From Streptomyces sp. R41 (GTDB lineage: Bacteria; Actinomycetota; Actinomycetes; Streptomycetales; Streptomycetaceae), in NCBI RefSeq assembly GCF_041053055.1, contig NZ_CP163443.1:6307001-6371000 (forward strand): a stretch of 64,000 nt of DNA. Reading direction: 5' to 3'. Below, in pieces: positions 55,734 through 64,000 of this stretch. Made by a program: the position numbers and the translations under genes. The notes beneath the pieces are model-generated. The model was not told the DNA's origin. It worked only from the letters and a program-made list of their open reading frames with translations, and did not search any database. Every line of letters starts with the position of its first letter. Position 1 is the stretch's first letter.

Positions 55734-56381
55734 GTGCTCTTGCTCGCTCTGGATACCGCCACCCCCGCCGTGACCGTCGCCCTGCACGACGGCACGTCCG
55801 TCATCGCCTCGTCGAGCCAGGTGGACGCGCGTCGGCACGGAGAACTGCTGCTGCCCGCCGTCGACCGGGTGCTCGCCGAGGCGGGCCTCGGGCTGGACGC
55901 CGTGACGGGCATCGTCGTCGGCGTGGGCCCCGGCCCGTACACGGGGCTGCGCGTCGGCCTCATGACCGCCGACACCTTCGGGCTCGCCCTCGGCGTGCCC
56001 GTGCACGGCCTGTGCACCCTCGACGGGCTCGCCTACGCCGCCGACATCGAGGGCCCCTTCGTCGTGGCGACGGACGCCCGGCGCAAGGAGGTCTACTGGG
56101 CGCGCTACGCCGACCGCCGTACGCGCGTGTCGGAGCCCGCCGTGGACCGCCCCGGCGACCTGGACCTCGGCGTCCTTCCCGCCGTCGGTGCGGGCGCGCT
56201 GCTCTATCCCGACACGTTCCCGGACGCCCGCGCGCCCGAGCACGTCTCGGCGGCCGCGCTGGCCGCCCTGGCCGCGGAGAGACTCGCCGCCGGCGAGGAG
56301 CTGGAGGCACCCCGGCCGCTGTATCTGAGGCGCCCGGACGCCCAGGTGCCCAAGAACTACAAGGTGGTCACCCCGAAGTGA
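55734..56381 (+). CDS. tsaB: tRNA threonylcarbamoyladenosine biosynthesis protein TsaB
   Basis: 215 residues. Inactive ASKHA-fold paralogue of TsaD and scaffold of the t6A complex. LLALDTATPAVTVALHDG, GVGPGPYTGLRVGL and VVATDARRKEVYWARY are signature segments. GTG start at the leaderless position. The stop overlaps the rimI start (GTGA). Confidence 0.95.
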   Translation: MLLLALDTATPAVTVALHDGTSVIASSSQVDARRHGELLLPAVDRVLAEAGLGLDAVTGIVVGVGPGPYTGLRVGLMTADTFGLALGVPVHGLCTLDGLAYAADIEGPFVVATDARRKEVYWARYADRRTRVSEPAVDRPGDLDLGVLPAVGAGALLYPDTFPDARAPEHVSAAALAALAAERLAAGEELEAPRPLYLRRPDAQVPKNYKVVTPK

Positions 56382-56896
56382 CGGCCGAGCTGCGCGAGAT
56401 GCGCTGGTGGGACATCGATCCCGTCCTGGAGCTGGAGAAGGACCTCTTCCCCGAGGACGCCTGGTCGCGGGGGATGTTCTGGTCCGAGCTGGCCCATTCC
56501 CGCGGGGCGGAGGCGACGCGGCGGTATGTCGTCGCCGTGGAGGGCGGTCGGCTCGTCGGATACGCGGGACTCGCCGCCTCCGGCGACCTCGGCGACGTAC
56601 AGACGATCGCCGTCGCCCGCGACCAGTGGGGCACCGGGCTCGGCGCCCGGCTGCTGACCGAGCTGCTGCGGGCCGCGACCGCGTTCGAGTGCGCCGAGGT
56701 GATGCTCGAATGCCGCGTCGACAACGTCCGCGCGCAGAAACTGTACGAGCGCTTCGGCTTCGAGCCCATCGGCTTCAGACGTGGCTACTACCAGCCGGGG
56801 AACATCGACGCCCTGGTCATGCGACTGCACACGGCATCCGACAGCGGCTCCGCCGCGGGCTCCACATCGGTACAAGGAAACGAGATCAATGGCTGA
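56378..56896 (+). CDS. rimI: ribosomal-protein-alanine N-acetyltransferase (RimI-like GNAT)
   Basis: 172 residues. GNAT enzyme acetylating protein N-termini. [23 protein letters not shown] contains the acetyl-CoA loop, and [22 protein letters not shown] the terminal motif B. The GTG overlaps the tsaB stop; the C-terminus overlaps tsaD by 8 nt. tsaB-rimI-tsaD is a conserved trio. Confidence 0.94.
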   Translation: MTAELREMRWWDIDPVLELEKDLFPEDAWSRGMFWSELAHSRGAEATRRYVVAVEGGRLVGYAGLAASGDLGDVQTIAVARDQWGTGLGARLLTELLRAATAFECAEVMLECRVDNVRAQKLYERFGFEPIGFRRGYYQPGNIDALVMRLHTASDSGSAAGSTSVQGNEING

Positions 56897-57998
56897 CGAA
56901 CCTCTCGTCCTCGGCATCGAGACCTCCTGCGACGAGACCGGCGTCGGCATCGTCCGCGGCACCACCCTGCTCGCGGACGCGGTCGCCTCCAGCGTCGACG
57001 AACACGCGCGCTTCGGCGGTGTCGTGCCGGAGGTCGCCTCCCGCGCCCACCTGGAGGCGATGGTGCCGACCATCGACCGGGCGCTGAAGGAGGCGGGGGT
57101 GAGCGCGAAGGACCTGGACGGGATCGCGGTCACCGCCGGGCCCGGGCTCGCCGGCGCGCTGCTCGTCGGGGTCTCGGCCGCGAAGGCGTACGCGTACGCG
57201 CTGGGCAAGCCGCTCTACGGGGTCAACCACCTCGCCTCCCACATCTGCGTGGACCAGCTGGAGCACGGGGCACTGCCGGAGCCGACGATGGCGCTCCTCG
57301 TCTCGGGCGGGCACTCCTCGCTGCTCCTCTCCACGGACATCACGTCCGACGTACGGCCGATGGGCGCGACCATCGACGACGCGGCGGGCGAGGCCTTCGA
57401 CAAGATCGCGCGCGTGCTGAACCTCGGCTTCCCGGGCGGCCCGGTCATCGACCGGTACGCCAAGGAGGGCGACCCGAAGGCGATCGCGTTCCCGCGCGGG
57501 CTCACCGGGCCGCGTGACCCGGTGTACGACTTCTCCTTCTCCGGTCTGAAGACCGCCGTGGCCCGTTGGATCGAGGCCAAGCGGGCGGCGGGGGAGGAGG
57601 TGCCGGTGCGCGATGTGGCCGCGTCCTTCCAGGAGGCCGTGGTGGATGTGCTCACGCGCAAGGCCGTACGGGCCTGTCGCGACCAGGGCGTCGACCACCT
57701 CATGATCGGCGGCGGCGTGGCCGCGAACTCCCGGCTGCGCGTGCTCGCCCAGGAACGCTGCGAGGCCGCCGGGATCCGGCTGCGGGTGCCGCGGCCGAAG
57801 CTGTGCACGGACAACGGGGCGATGGTGGCCGCGCTGGGCGCGGAGATGGTCGCGCGAAACCGTGCCGCTTCCGACTGGGACCTGTCGGCGGACTCGTCGC
57901 TGCCGGTGACGGACCCGCATGTGCCGGGGCGCGGGCATTCTCACGATCACTCGCATGATCATGTGCATGAGGTCAGCAAGGAGAACCTCTACTCGTGA
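56889..57998 (+). CDS. tsaD: tRNA N6-adenosine threonylcarbamoyltransferase TsaD with His-rich tail
   Basis: 369 residues. Catalytic subunit of t6A synthesis. [20 protein letters not shown] (the two metal-binding His), [24 protein letters not shown] and [11 protein letters not shown] are all present. After the normal C-terminus there is an unusual extension with [15 protein letters not shown], a potential metal-binding tail. The start is the ATG within the rimI end. Confidence 0.96.
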   Translation: MADEPLVLGIETSCDETGVGIVRGTTLLADAVASSVDEHARFGGVVPEVASRAHLEAMVPTIDRALKEAGVSAKDLDGIAVTAGPGLAGALLVGVSAAKAYAYALGKPLYGVNHLASHICVDQLEHGALPEPTMALLVSGGHSSLLLSTDITSDVRPMGATIDDAAGEAFDKIARVLNLGFPGGPVIDRYAKEGDPKAIAFPRGLTGPRDPVYDFSFSGLKTAVARWIEAKRAAGEEVPVRDVAASFQEAVVDVLTRKAVRACRDQGVDHLMIGGGVAANSRLRVLAQERCEAAGIRLRVPRPKLCTDNGAMVAALGAEMVARNRAASDWDLSADSSLPVTDPHVPGRGHSHDHSHDHVHEVSKENLYS

Positions 57999-58246
57999 CC
58001 GTCGCGCTGATGTGGGAGGCCCGGGCGGTCGCCGGGAGGGGCGAGGAGTTGCTCGACTGGGTGCGGCGGCAGCAGCCGGCGGCCCCGCCGCTGCGCCAGG
58101 AGATCTTGCGGGCTCCCCAGGACCGTGTGCTCGTCATCACGTGGTGGGACGCGCCGTACGACGCTGATCTGCCCGAACTGCCGGAACCGGATGGGGAGTT
58201 GGTGACCCGGGCCGTGCATCGCTGGCGGTTCGAGTCGGTCTCCTGA
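57995..58246 (+). CDS. small protein of unknown function downstream of tsaD
   Basis: 83 residues; GTG start overlapping the tsaD stop by 4 nt, so it is co-translated. [31 protein letters not shown] and [10 protein letters not shown] suggest a small alpha/beta dimeric barrel of the monooxygenase/YdhR kind, but this is only an impression. A conserved neighbour of tsaD in Streptomyces as far as I recall. Confidence 0.75.
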   Translation: MTVALMWEARAVAGRGEELLDWVRRQQPAAPPLRQEILRAPQDRVLVITWWDAPYDADLPELPEPDGELVTRAVHRWRFESVS

Positions 58247-58285
58247 CAACGCCGGTTCCGGCCGGACTTCCCGCCGACCTCGGTT

Positions 58286-58312
58286 TTCCGGAAGACTCCT
58301 GCAAAGTTTCGC
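58286..58312. promoter_or_regulatory. candidate LacI operator upstream of the regulator gene
   Basis: TTCCGGAAGA followed 5 nt later by GCAAAGTTTCGC, a near-palindrome. In inverse orientation a similar arrangement occurs upstream of the binding-protein gene at 59501-59526. Confidence 0.45.
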
Positions 58313-58367
58313 TGGTGCGGGCGGCGCGGTAGGGGGAGTCTTGGACACGTCGACGGAGGTGGGCGCA

Positions 58368-59384
58368 GTGGCCCGGGAGAGCATCAAGAACAAGGTGACG
58401 ATCACCGAGATCGCCCGGCAGGCCGGGGTCTCGGTGCCCACCGTGTCGCGTGTCGTCAACGGCCGCTCGGATGTGTCCCCGGAGACCCGGGCCCGGGTCG
58501 AGGACCTGCTGCGCCACCACGGCTACCGGCGCAAGTCGTCCGCGCCGGGCGACCGGGCCGCCCTCATCGACCTGGTCTTCAACGACCTCGACAGCCCCTG
58601 GGCCGTGGAGATCATCCGGGGCGTCGAGGAGGTCGCGCACGCCTCGGGCGTGGGCACGGTGGTCTCCGCGATCCACGGCGCGTCGGGTTCGGCCCAGCAG
58701 TGGATGACCAATCTGCGCGCCCGCGCCTCGGACGGGGTGATCCTGGTGACCTCCGTCCTCGAACCCCGGCTGCACGAGGAGCTGCGGCGCCTCGGTGTGC
58801 CGCTCGTCGTCGTCGACCCGGCGGGGTCTCCGTCCCTCGACGCGCCCACCGTCGGCGCCACCAACTGGGCGGGCGGCATGGCCGCGACGGAGCATCTGCT
58901 CGGCCTCGGCCACCGCCGTATCGGCTTCATCGCCGGACCACCGCGGCTGCTGTGCTCGCGAGCCCGCCTCGACGGCTACCGGGCGGCACTGGAGGGTGCG
59001 GACATCGCGGTCGACGACGCCCTGATCGTGCCGGGCGACTTCTACCACGCGTCCGGCTTCGACGGCTGCAACACCCTGCTCGACCTGGACGAGCCGCCGA
59101 CCGCGCTGTTCGCCGCCAGCGACCAGATGGCGCTCGGCGCGATCGAGGCGCTGCGCCGCCGTGGCCTGCGGGTTCCCGAGGACATGAGCGTCGTCGGCTT
59201 CGACGACCTGCCGGAGGTCCGCTGGTCGGCTCCACCGCTGACTACGGTCCGTCAGCCACTGGCGGACATGGGGAAGCTGGCGACGCGGACGGTGCTGCGG
59301 CTGGCGCTGGGCGAGGAGCCGGCGTCGCCGAGGGTGGAGCTTGCGACGGAACTGGTGATCCGGGCGAGCACAGGCGCCCTTTAG
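58368..59384 (+). CDS. LacI family transcriptional regulator (BxlR-like)
   Basis: 338 residues. The helix-turn-helix is VTITEIARQAGVSVPTVSRVVNG, followed by the hinge HHGYRRK; the periplasmic-binding-like ligand domain includes IGFIAGPP, ALFAASDQMALGAIEAL and VVGFDDLPEVRW. By position it controls the adjacent xylo-oligosaccharide transporter. The GTG at 58368 has GGAGG 8 nt upstream; a TTG at 58341 would add nine residues. The stop lies inside a dispersed repeat hairpin. Confidence 0.88.
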   Translation: MARESIKNKVTITEIARQAGVSVPTVSRVVNGRSDVSPETRARVEDLLRHHGYRRKSSAPGDRAALIDLVFNDLDSPWAVEIIRGVEEVAHASGVGTVVSAIHGASGSAQQWMTNLRARASDGVILVTSVLEPRLHEELRRLGVPLVVVDPAGSPSLDAPTVGATNWAGGMAATEHLLGLGHRRIGFIAGPPRLLCSRARLDGYRAALEGADIAVDDALIVPGDFYHASGFDGCNTLLDLDEPPTALFAASDQMALGAIEALRRRGLRVPEDMSVVGFDDLPEVRWSAPPLTTVRQPLADMGKLATRTVLRLALGEEPASPRVELATELVIRASTGAL

Positions 59385-59397
59385 GGGCGCGGGGAAC
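59374..59397. repeat. dispersed Streptomyces GC-rich hairpin element (copy 3, inverted)
   Basis: GCGCCCTTTAGGGGCGC then GGGGAAC; the TAG in the loop is the stop codon of the regulator gene. Likely terminator. Confidence 0.6.
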
Positions 59398-59456
59398 GGC
59401 TCGACCGGCCAACCGCGACCCGCAGCCGAAGAACCACCCGATATTTGTCAGGAGCG

Positions 59457-59485
59457 TTGACATACCTGCCCCACGCCCGTAATTT
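59457..59485 (+). promoter_or_regulatory. promoter of the xylo-oligosaccharide transporter operon
   Basis: A perfect TTGACA -35 and a TAATTT -10 separated by 17 nt, 50 bp upstream of the binding-protein gene. The downstream TAATTTTCGA and CTTCCGGAAG palindrome are candidate repressor sites. Confidence 0.75.
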
Positions 59486-59500
59486 CCGTGCGCACTCGAC

Positions 59501-59526
59501 CGATAATTTTCGACACTCTTCCGGAA
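59501..59526. promoter_or_regulatory. candidate LacI operator upstream of the binding-protein gene
   Basis: CGATAATTTTCGACA followed by CTCTTCCGGAA; shares TCTTCCGGAA and the TTT(C/G) half-site with the site upstream of the regulator. Lies between the -10 and the start codon, suitable for repression. Confidence 0.5.
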
Positions 59527-59534
59527 GGTGCGCG

Positions 59535-60839
59535 ATGCGAGCGTTGGGCAACACCTCTCCTTTCTCCCGCCGAGGATTCCTGGCGGCTACCGCGGCGACC
59601 GGCCTCGGCGCGGCCGGGCTGAGCGCGTGCGGCTCCTCGGACGACAGCGGCTCGGGCAAGAAGACGATCGAGTGGTGGAACATCACCACGACCCAGCCCG
59701 CGAAGAAGCTGTGGGCCCAGCGCGCCAAGGAGTTCGAGGCCGCGCACCCGGATGTGAAGATCAAGGTCGTGACGCTGGAGAACGAGGCGTACAAGTCGAA
59801 GATGACCGCGCAGATCGCCTCGGGCAAGCTGCCGGACATCTTCCACACCTGGGGCGGCGGCGTCCTCAAGCAGCAGCTCGACGCGGGACTGGTCGAGGAC
59901 CTGACGGACCGGGTCGCCTCGTGGACCGGCAACTACGTACCCGCCTCGATGGCGGCCTACAAGTTCGACGACAAGCTGTACGCCGTCCCCTTCGACATCG
60001 GCGCGGTCGGCTTCTGGTACAACAAGGCGCTCTTCAAGAAGGCCGGCATCACCGCACCGCCCACCACCTGGTCCGGCTACCTCGACGCCATCAGGGCCCT
60101 CAAGAAGGCGGGCATCACGCCCATCGCCCTGGCCGGCAAGGAGAAGTGGCCCGGCATGTACTACTGGGCGTACCTCTCGATGCGCGTCGCCGGTCTCGAC
60201 GCGATGCAGAAGGCCTCCGACGACGCCGACTTCACCGGCGACGACTTCGTCAAGGCCGGCCAGCACCTCAAGGACCTCGTCGCGCTGCAGCCCTTCCAGA
60301 AGGGGTTCCTCGGCGGTGCCTACTCCGACCCCAACGGTGAGGCGGCCCTGATGGGCAACGGCAAGGCGGCCATGGAGCTGATGGGCCAGTGGGCGCCGAT
60401 CGTCGAGGCCGACTCCGGCAAGGGCATCGGCAAGGACCTCGGCTTCTTCTCCTTCCCCGCGGTCGAGGGCGGAAAGGGCGCGCTCACCGAGGTGTTCGGC
60501 GGAGGCGGCGGTCACGCGCTGCGCAAGGGTGCGCCGCAGGAGGCGCTGGACTTCCTGAAGTTCTTCGCGGAGAAGGAGTTCGCCGAGAAGCTCATCAAGG
60601 AGACCGGCCTGATACCCGTCTCCAAGGACACGGCCGGCGCGCTCACCGACCCCAACCTCACCGCCGTCTCCGAGATGCTGACCAAGGCCACCGGCTTCCA
60701 GCTCTACCTCGACCAGGCGTACGCCCCCGCCGTCGGCCAGGAGATCAACGACAGCGTCGCCGCGCTCATCGCGGGCTCCAAGTCGCCCGAGCAGGTGACG
60801 CGTTCGGTCACCCAGGTCGCCAAGAGCGAGAAGAGCTAG
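59535..60839 (+). CDS. ABC transporter sugar-binding lipoprotein (BxlE-like)
   Basis: 434 residues. The signal peptide has a twin-arginine motif and lipobox: SRRGFLAATAATGL then LSAC with lipid Cys near residue 27. The mature part is a family 1 solute-binding protein (IEWWNITTTQPAKKLW, GKLPDIFHTWGGG, GIAPIAL-like GITPIALAGKEKW). Context with two permeases and a GH3 enzyme fits xylo-oligosaccharide uptake as in Streptomyces bxlEFG. The ATG at 59535 has GGAAGG 6 nt upstream. Confidence 0.9.
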   Translation: MRALGNTSPFSRRGFLAATAATGLGAAGLSACGSSDDSGSGKKTIEWWNITTTQPAKKLWAQRAKEFEAAHPDVKIKVVTLENEAYKSKMTAQIASGKLPDIFHTWGGGVLKQQLDAGLVEDLTDRVASWTGNYVPASMAAYKFDDKLYAVPFDIGAVGFWYNKALFKKAGITAPPTTWSGYLDAIRALKKAGITPIALAGKEKWPGMYYWAYLSMRVAGLDAMQKASDDADFTGDDFVKAGQHLKDLVALQPFQKGFLGGAYSDPNGEAALMGNGKAAMELMGQWAPIVEADSGKGIGKDLGFFSFPAVEGGKGALTEVFGGGGGHALRKGAPQEALDFLKFFAEKEFAEKLIKETGLIPVSKDTAGALTDPNLTAVSEMLTKATGFQLYLDQAYAPAVGQEINDSVAALIAGSKSPEQVTRSVTQVAKSEKS

Positions 60840-60847
60840 CGCCGCCG

Positions 60848-61879
60848 ATGACCCACTCGACTTCGACCTCCGCGACCTCTTCGGCGGGCTCGGCGCCGTA
60901 TGTGCCCGAGGTCGGCAAGTATGACGACCAGGACTTCGCCGCCCTCGGCCCGGGGCGCCGCAGGTCGTCGCTGCGCCGGGTGCGCGACTGGCTGTCGGCC
61001 GTCGTGTTCACGGTCCCCGCCCTCGTCCTGTTCGGCATGCTCGTGCTGGTGCCGATGGGCTACGCGGTCTACGTCAGCTTCTTCAACTGGGGCGGATTCG
61101 GCTCGCCTTCGGACAGCGTCGGCCTCGACAACTACACACGGCTCTTCAAGGACCCGGTGTTCCTGGGCGACTTGGGGCGCGGCGCGCTGCTCATCGGCTT
61201 CTCCATCCTCGTGCAGCTGCCGTTCGCGCTCGCCATGGCCGTGCTGCTCAACCAGAAGCTGCGCGGCCGGGCCGTGTACCGGATGCTGTTCTTCGCCCCG
61301 TACATCCTGTCCGAGGTCATCACCGGCGTGCTGTTCAGCATGATCTTCGCGCCGGGGGAGGGGCTCGCCGACAAGGTCCTCGACAAGGTCGGGCTCGGCG
61401 GGCTGGGCGGCGACTGGTTCGCCGGTCAGCACAGCGTCCTGCCGACCCTTTTCATCGTCATGACCTGGAAGTACTTCGGCTTCCACATGATGCTCTACCT
61501 GGCGGGCCTGCAGGGCATCCCGGCCGAACTGCAGGAGGCGGCGCGCATCGACGGCGCCGGCACCTGGCAGCGCTTCTGGCACATCACGCTGCCGCTGCTC
61601 GCGCCGACCCTCCGGATCAGCGCGTTCCTCTCCGTTGTCTACTCCATCCAGCTCTTCGACCTGGTCTGGGTCATCACCACCGGCGGCCCTGACCACGCCT
61701 CCGAGACCATGGCGATCAGCATGGTCCAGTACGGCTTCAAGCGCTATCAGATGGGCTACGCCGGCGCCCTCAGCGTCGTGATGTTCCTGATCAGCCTGGT
61801 CTTCGCCCTCGCCTACCAGCGCTTCGTGCTGCGCCGGGACACCGAAGGAGCCATCACCACCATGCGAGGAAAACGATGA
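60848..61879 (+). CDS. ABC sugar transporter permease (BxlF-like)
   Basis: 343 residues. MalF-type permease with a 45-residue cytosolic N-terminus, six transmembrane helices and the ATPase-contact EAA loop EAARIDGAGTWQRFWHITLP. Eight bp after the binding-protein gene. The ATP-binding subunit is not encoded here; a shared MsiK-type ATPase is usual in Streptomyces. Confidence 0.92.
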   Translation: MTHSTSTSATSSAGSAPYVPEVGKYDDQDFAALGPGRRRSSLRRVRDWLSAVVFTVPALVLFGMLVLVPMGYAVYVSFFNWGGFGSPSDSVGLDNYTRLFKDPVFLGDLGRGALLIGFSILVQLPFALAMAVLLNQKLRGRAVYRMLFFAPYILSEVITGVLFSMIFAPGEGLADKVLDKVGLGGLGGDWFAGQHSVLPTLFIVMTWKYFGFHMMLYLAGLQGIPAELQEAARIDGAGTWQRFWHITLPLLAPTLRISAFLSVVYSIQLFDLVWVITTGGPDHASETMAISMVQYGFKRYQMGYAGALSVVMFLISLVFALAYQRFVLRRDTEGAITTMRGKR

Positions 61880-62766
61880 GCGCCACGACGGAGACGGAGA
61901 CGCGGGAGGGCGCCGCGGCGGAGCTGCGGAAGAGCAGGCTGCGGCGCCGACGGCTGCGCAGCCTCCCCGTGTACGTGATCCTCTGGGTGGTCGGCGTCTT
62001 CATGGTCACCCCGCTGCTCTACGCCCTGATCTCCGGCTTCAAGTCCACCGACCAGCTTTCCTCCAACCCGTTCGGGCTGCCCTCGCCGTGGGTGACCTCG
62101 AACTACACCTCGCTGCTCGGCTCGGGCTCGTTCTGGCGGTCCATCGGCAGCAGCACGGTCATCGCGGTGGGCGCCACCGCGCTGACGGTGACGACGGCCG
62201 CCCTGGCGGCGTTCGCGCTCGCCCGGTTCGCCTTCCGTGGGCGGGAGTTGATGTTCACCCTGTTCACGATGGGGCTGATGTTCCCGTTCGCGGTGGCGAT
62301 CCTGCCGCTGTTCATCCTGCTGCGCACCTTCGGGCTGCTGGACAACCCGTGGGGTGTGATCCTGCCCGAGGCGGCCTTCGGACTGCCGGTGACGATCATC
62401 ATCCTGCGCGGCTTCTTCCGGGAGATCCCGGGGGAGTTGGAGGAGGCGGCGACCCTCGACGGCTGCACCCGCTTCGGGTTCTTCTGGCGCATCCTGCTGC
62501 CGCTGGCCCGGCCCGCGCTGGGCACGGTCTCCGTCCTCGCGATCGTGAGCAGCTGGAACCAGTTCCTGCTGCCGCTGCTCGTCTTCAGCGAACCCACCTG
62601 GTGGACGATCCCGGTCGGCATCCAGCAGTTCCAGGGCCAGTACGCCTCCGACGTGGCCCGCATCTTCGCCTACCTGGTGCTCGCCATGGTGCCCGCCCTC
62701 GCCTTCTACGCGGTCGCGGAGCGGCAGCTGATCGGCGGCATCACGCTCGGCGCGACCAAGGGCTGA
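61876..62766 (+). CDS. ABC sugar transporter permease (BxlG-like)
   Basis: 296 residues. MalG-type permease, six transmembrane helices, EAA loop EEAATLDGCTRFGFFWRILLP, and the final GGITLGATKG. The ATG overlaps the stop of the previous permease gene (ATGA). Confidence 0.92.
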   Translation: MSATTETETREGAAAELRKSRLRRRRLRSLPVYVILWVVGVFMVTPLLYALISGFKSTDQLSSNPFGLPSPWVTSNYTSLLGSGSFWRSIGSSTVIAVGATALTVTTAALAAFALARFAFRGRELMFTLFTMGLMFPFAVAILPLFILLRTFGLLDNPWGVILPEAAFGLPVTIIILRGFFREIPGELEEAATLDGCTRFGFFWRILLPLARPALGTVSVLAIVSSWNQFLLPLLVFSEPTWWTIPVGIQQFQGQYASDVARIFAYLVLAMVPALAFYAVAERQLIGGITLGATKG

Positions 62767-62809
62767 CCGATCTCCGGGGACCGATCCCCCTCTCCACGTG
62801 AGGAGTTAC

Positions 62810-64000
62810 ATGACCCACCCCTGGCAGGACCCCGCTCTGCCCGCAGGCGTCCGCGCCGCCGATCTGCTCGCCCGCATGACCCCCCAGGAGAAGATCGCCC
62901 AGCTCTACAGCGTCTGGCCCGGCTCGAACGAGACCCCGGGCGGTGACATGGCGCCGCTGCAGCACGCCCTGTCCGAGGAGATCGACCTGACGGAGCTGCT
63001 CCCGCACGGCCTCGGCCAGTTGACCCGCCCCTTCGGCACCGCGCCGGTCGATCCGTCGGAGGGCGCGGCCCGGCTCGCCTCCCTCCAGGAACGCGTACGC
63101 TCCGCGAACCGCTTCGGGCTGCCCGCCCTCGCGCACGAGGAGTGCCTCACCGGCTTCACCGCCTGGCAGGCGACGATCTTCCCGACCCCGCTCGCCTGGG
63201 GCGCGAGCTTCGACCCCGCCCTGGTGAAGGAGATGGCGTCCGCGATCGGCGCCTCGATGCGGTCGGTCGGCGTGCACCAGGGGCTCGCCCCCGTCCTCGA
63301 CGTCGTACGCGATCCCCGCTGGGGCCGCACGGAGGAGTCGATCGGCGAGGACCCCTACCTCGTGGCGACCGTCGGCACCGCCTATGTGCAGGGCCTGGAG
63401 TCGGCGGGCATCGTCGCCACGCTCAAGCACTTCGCCGGGTACTCGGCCTCGCGCGGTGCCCGCAACCACGCGCCCGCGTCGATCGGCCCGCGCGAACTGG
63501 CGGACGTCATCCTGCCGCCGTTCGAGATGGCCGTACGGGAGGGCGGCGCGCGCTCGGTGATGGCCGCGTACAACGACCTCGACGGCCTGCCCGCCCACGC
63601 CCACCACCCCCTCCTCACCCAACTCCTGAGGGAGGAATGGGAGTTCACCGGCACGGTCGTCGCCGACTACTTCGGCGTGTCCTTCCTGGAGTCGGCGCAC
63701 GGACTCACCGACTCCCCGGCGGGAGCGGCCGCACTCGCCCTCGCGGCGGGCGTGGACGTGGAGCTCCCGGCGGTGCGCTGCTACGGCGCCGGGCCTCTCG
63801 ATGAGGAGTTCGTGGACCGGGCCGCCCTGCGGGTGCTGACGCAGAAGTGCGAGCTGGGGTTGCTGGACCCGGACTGGGCCTCGCCCGCGACTGCCTCCGG
63901 GATCGCAGCGGCCTCCGCTGCGGCCTCCGGTTTGGCTCTCGGCTCCGCCGATGGCTCCGGCTCCGCTGCAACGACTGCGTCCGGCTCTGGCGTCGTGACT
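62810..64000 (+). CDS. GH3 beta-xylosidase (BxlA-like), N-terminal part, cut by window end
   Basis: 397 codons, no stop before the end. GH3 barrel motifs are clear: SLQERVRSANRFGLPALAHE, LAPVLDVVRDPRWGRTEE, GIVATLKHFAGYS, and TGTVVADYFGVSFLES, where the Asp of VADYFG is the nucleophile; AHEECLTGFTAWQATIFPTPLA and VADYFGV favour beta-xylosidase over beta-glucosidase. No signal peptide, so it acts on imported oligosaccharides. Near residue 360 the sequence turns into a Ser/Ala/Gly/Thr-rich stretch of more than 30 residues that I do not expect in this family. ATG after AGGAG, 43 bp after the permease gene. Confidence 0.92.
   Translation, partial: MTHPWQDPALPAGVRAADLLARMTPQEKIAQLYSVWPGSNETPGGDMAPLQHALSEEIDLTELLPHGLGQLTRPFGTAPVDPSEGAARLASLQERVRSANRFGLPALAHEECLTGFTAWQATIFPTPLAWGASFDPALVKEMASAIGASMRSVGVHQGLAPVLDVVRDPRWGRTEESIGEDPYLVATVGTAYVQGLESAGIVATLKHFAGYSASRGARNHAPASIGPRELADVILPPFEMAVREGGARSVMAAYNDLDGLPAHAHHPLLTQLLREEWEFTGTVVADYFGVSFLESAHGLTDSPAGAAALALAAGVDVELPAVRCYGAGPLDEEFVDRAALRVLTQKCELGLLDPDWASPATASGIAAASAAASGLALGSADGSGSAATTASGSGVVT

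Noticed and set aside
1..64000. CRISPR array, tRNA/rRNA genes, insertion sequences, attachment sites
   Set aside because: Looked for repeated spacered units, tRNA-like cloverleaf ends (CCA arm, GGTTCGA loop) and transposase motifs; none convincing was found by eye.

Overview
The window is high-GC (roughly 70%) actinobacterial chromosome and almost certainly Streptomyces. The evidence is the gene order of the S10-spc-alpha ribosomal locus, frequent GTG starts and G/C-ending codons, a Cys4 zinc-ribbon S14, dispersed hairpins typical of the genus, and many TAnnnT -10 hexamers 6-7 nt from start codons (leaderless mRNAs).

Layout. 1-3.9 kb: the 3' end of a GH10 xylanase gene, a CYP158-like P450, a Uma2-family nuclease-like protein, a DNA-binding protein with a C-terminal zinc ribbon, and a short ATP-binding anti-sigma-like protein. 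3.9-8.9 kb: a 1529-residue RHS/YD-repeat polymorphic toxin with a WXG-like N-terminus and a PIN-like C-terminal domain, followed by a small candidate immunity gene; GC falls towards the 3' end. 9.3-9.8 kb: a small secreted protein. 10.4-28.4 kb: the ribosomal superoperon, rpsJ-rplC-rplD-rplW-rplB-rpsS-rplV-rpsC-rplP-rpmC-rpsQ-rplN-rplX-rplE-rpsZ-rpsH-rplF-rplR-rpsE-rpmD-rplO, a strong terminator, then secY-adk, map, infA-rpmJ-rpsM-rpsK-rpoA-rplQ and truA.

28.4-38.7 kb: an accessory block lies between truA and rplM. Its core is a minus-strand operon of a membrane GT2 polysaccharide synthase resembling Egghead/BRE-3 beta-mannosyltransferases, a secreted GH113-like mannanase, a mannose-1-phosphate guanylyltransferase-like enzyme and an AT3-SGNH O-acyltransferase. 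A separately promoted GH26 mannanase lies just upstream. Together they look like a synthase-dependent, O-acylated beta-mannan-type exopolysaccharide system: sugar nucleotide supply, polymerisation and export, acylation, and hydrolytic release or trimming. This is the best candidate here for an undescribed system. A membrane-anchored protein and a GT87 mannosyltransferase-like protein follow.

38.7-58.2 kb: housekeeping genes rplM-rpsI, glmM, a DUF389 protein, coaA, glmS, an M16 peptidase with a translationally coupled partner, acpS, nnr, an L,D-transpeptidase, alr, an alpha/beta hydrolase, tsaE, a 59-residue protein, a YkuD-like protein lacking catalytic residues, and tsaB-rimI-tsaD. Cell-wall precursor supply (glmM, glmS, alr) and the t6A tRNA-modification genes dominate.

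58.3-64 kb: a bxl-type xylo-oligosaccharide system, with a LacI regulator, ABC binding protein, two permeases and a GH3 beta-xylosidase cut by the window end. The regulator and transport genes share a sequence motif in their upstream regions.

No tRNA, rRNA, CRISPR or transposase gene was seen.
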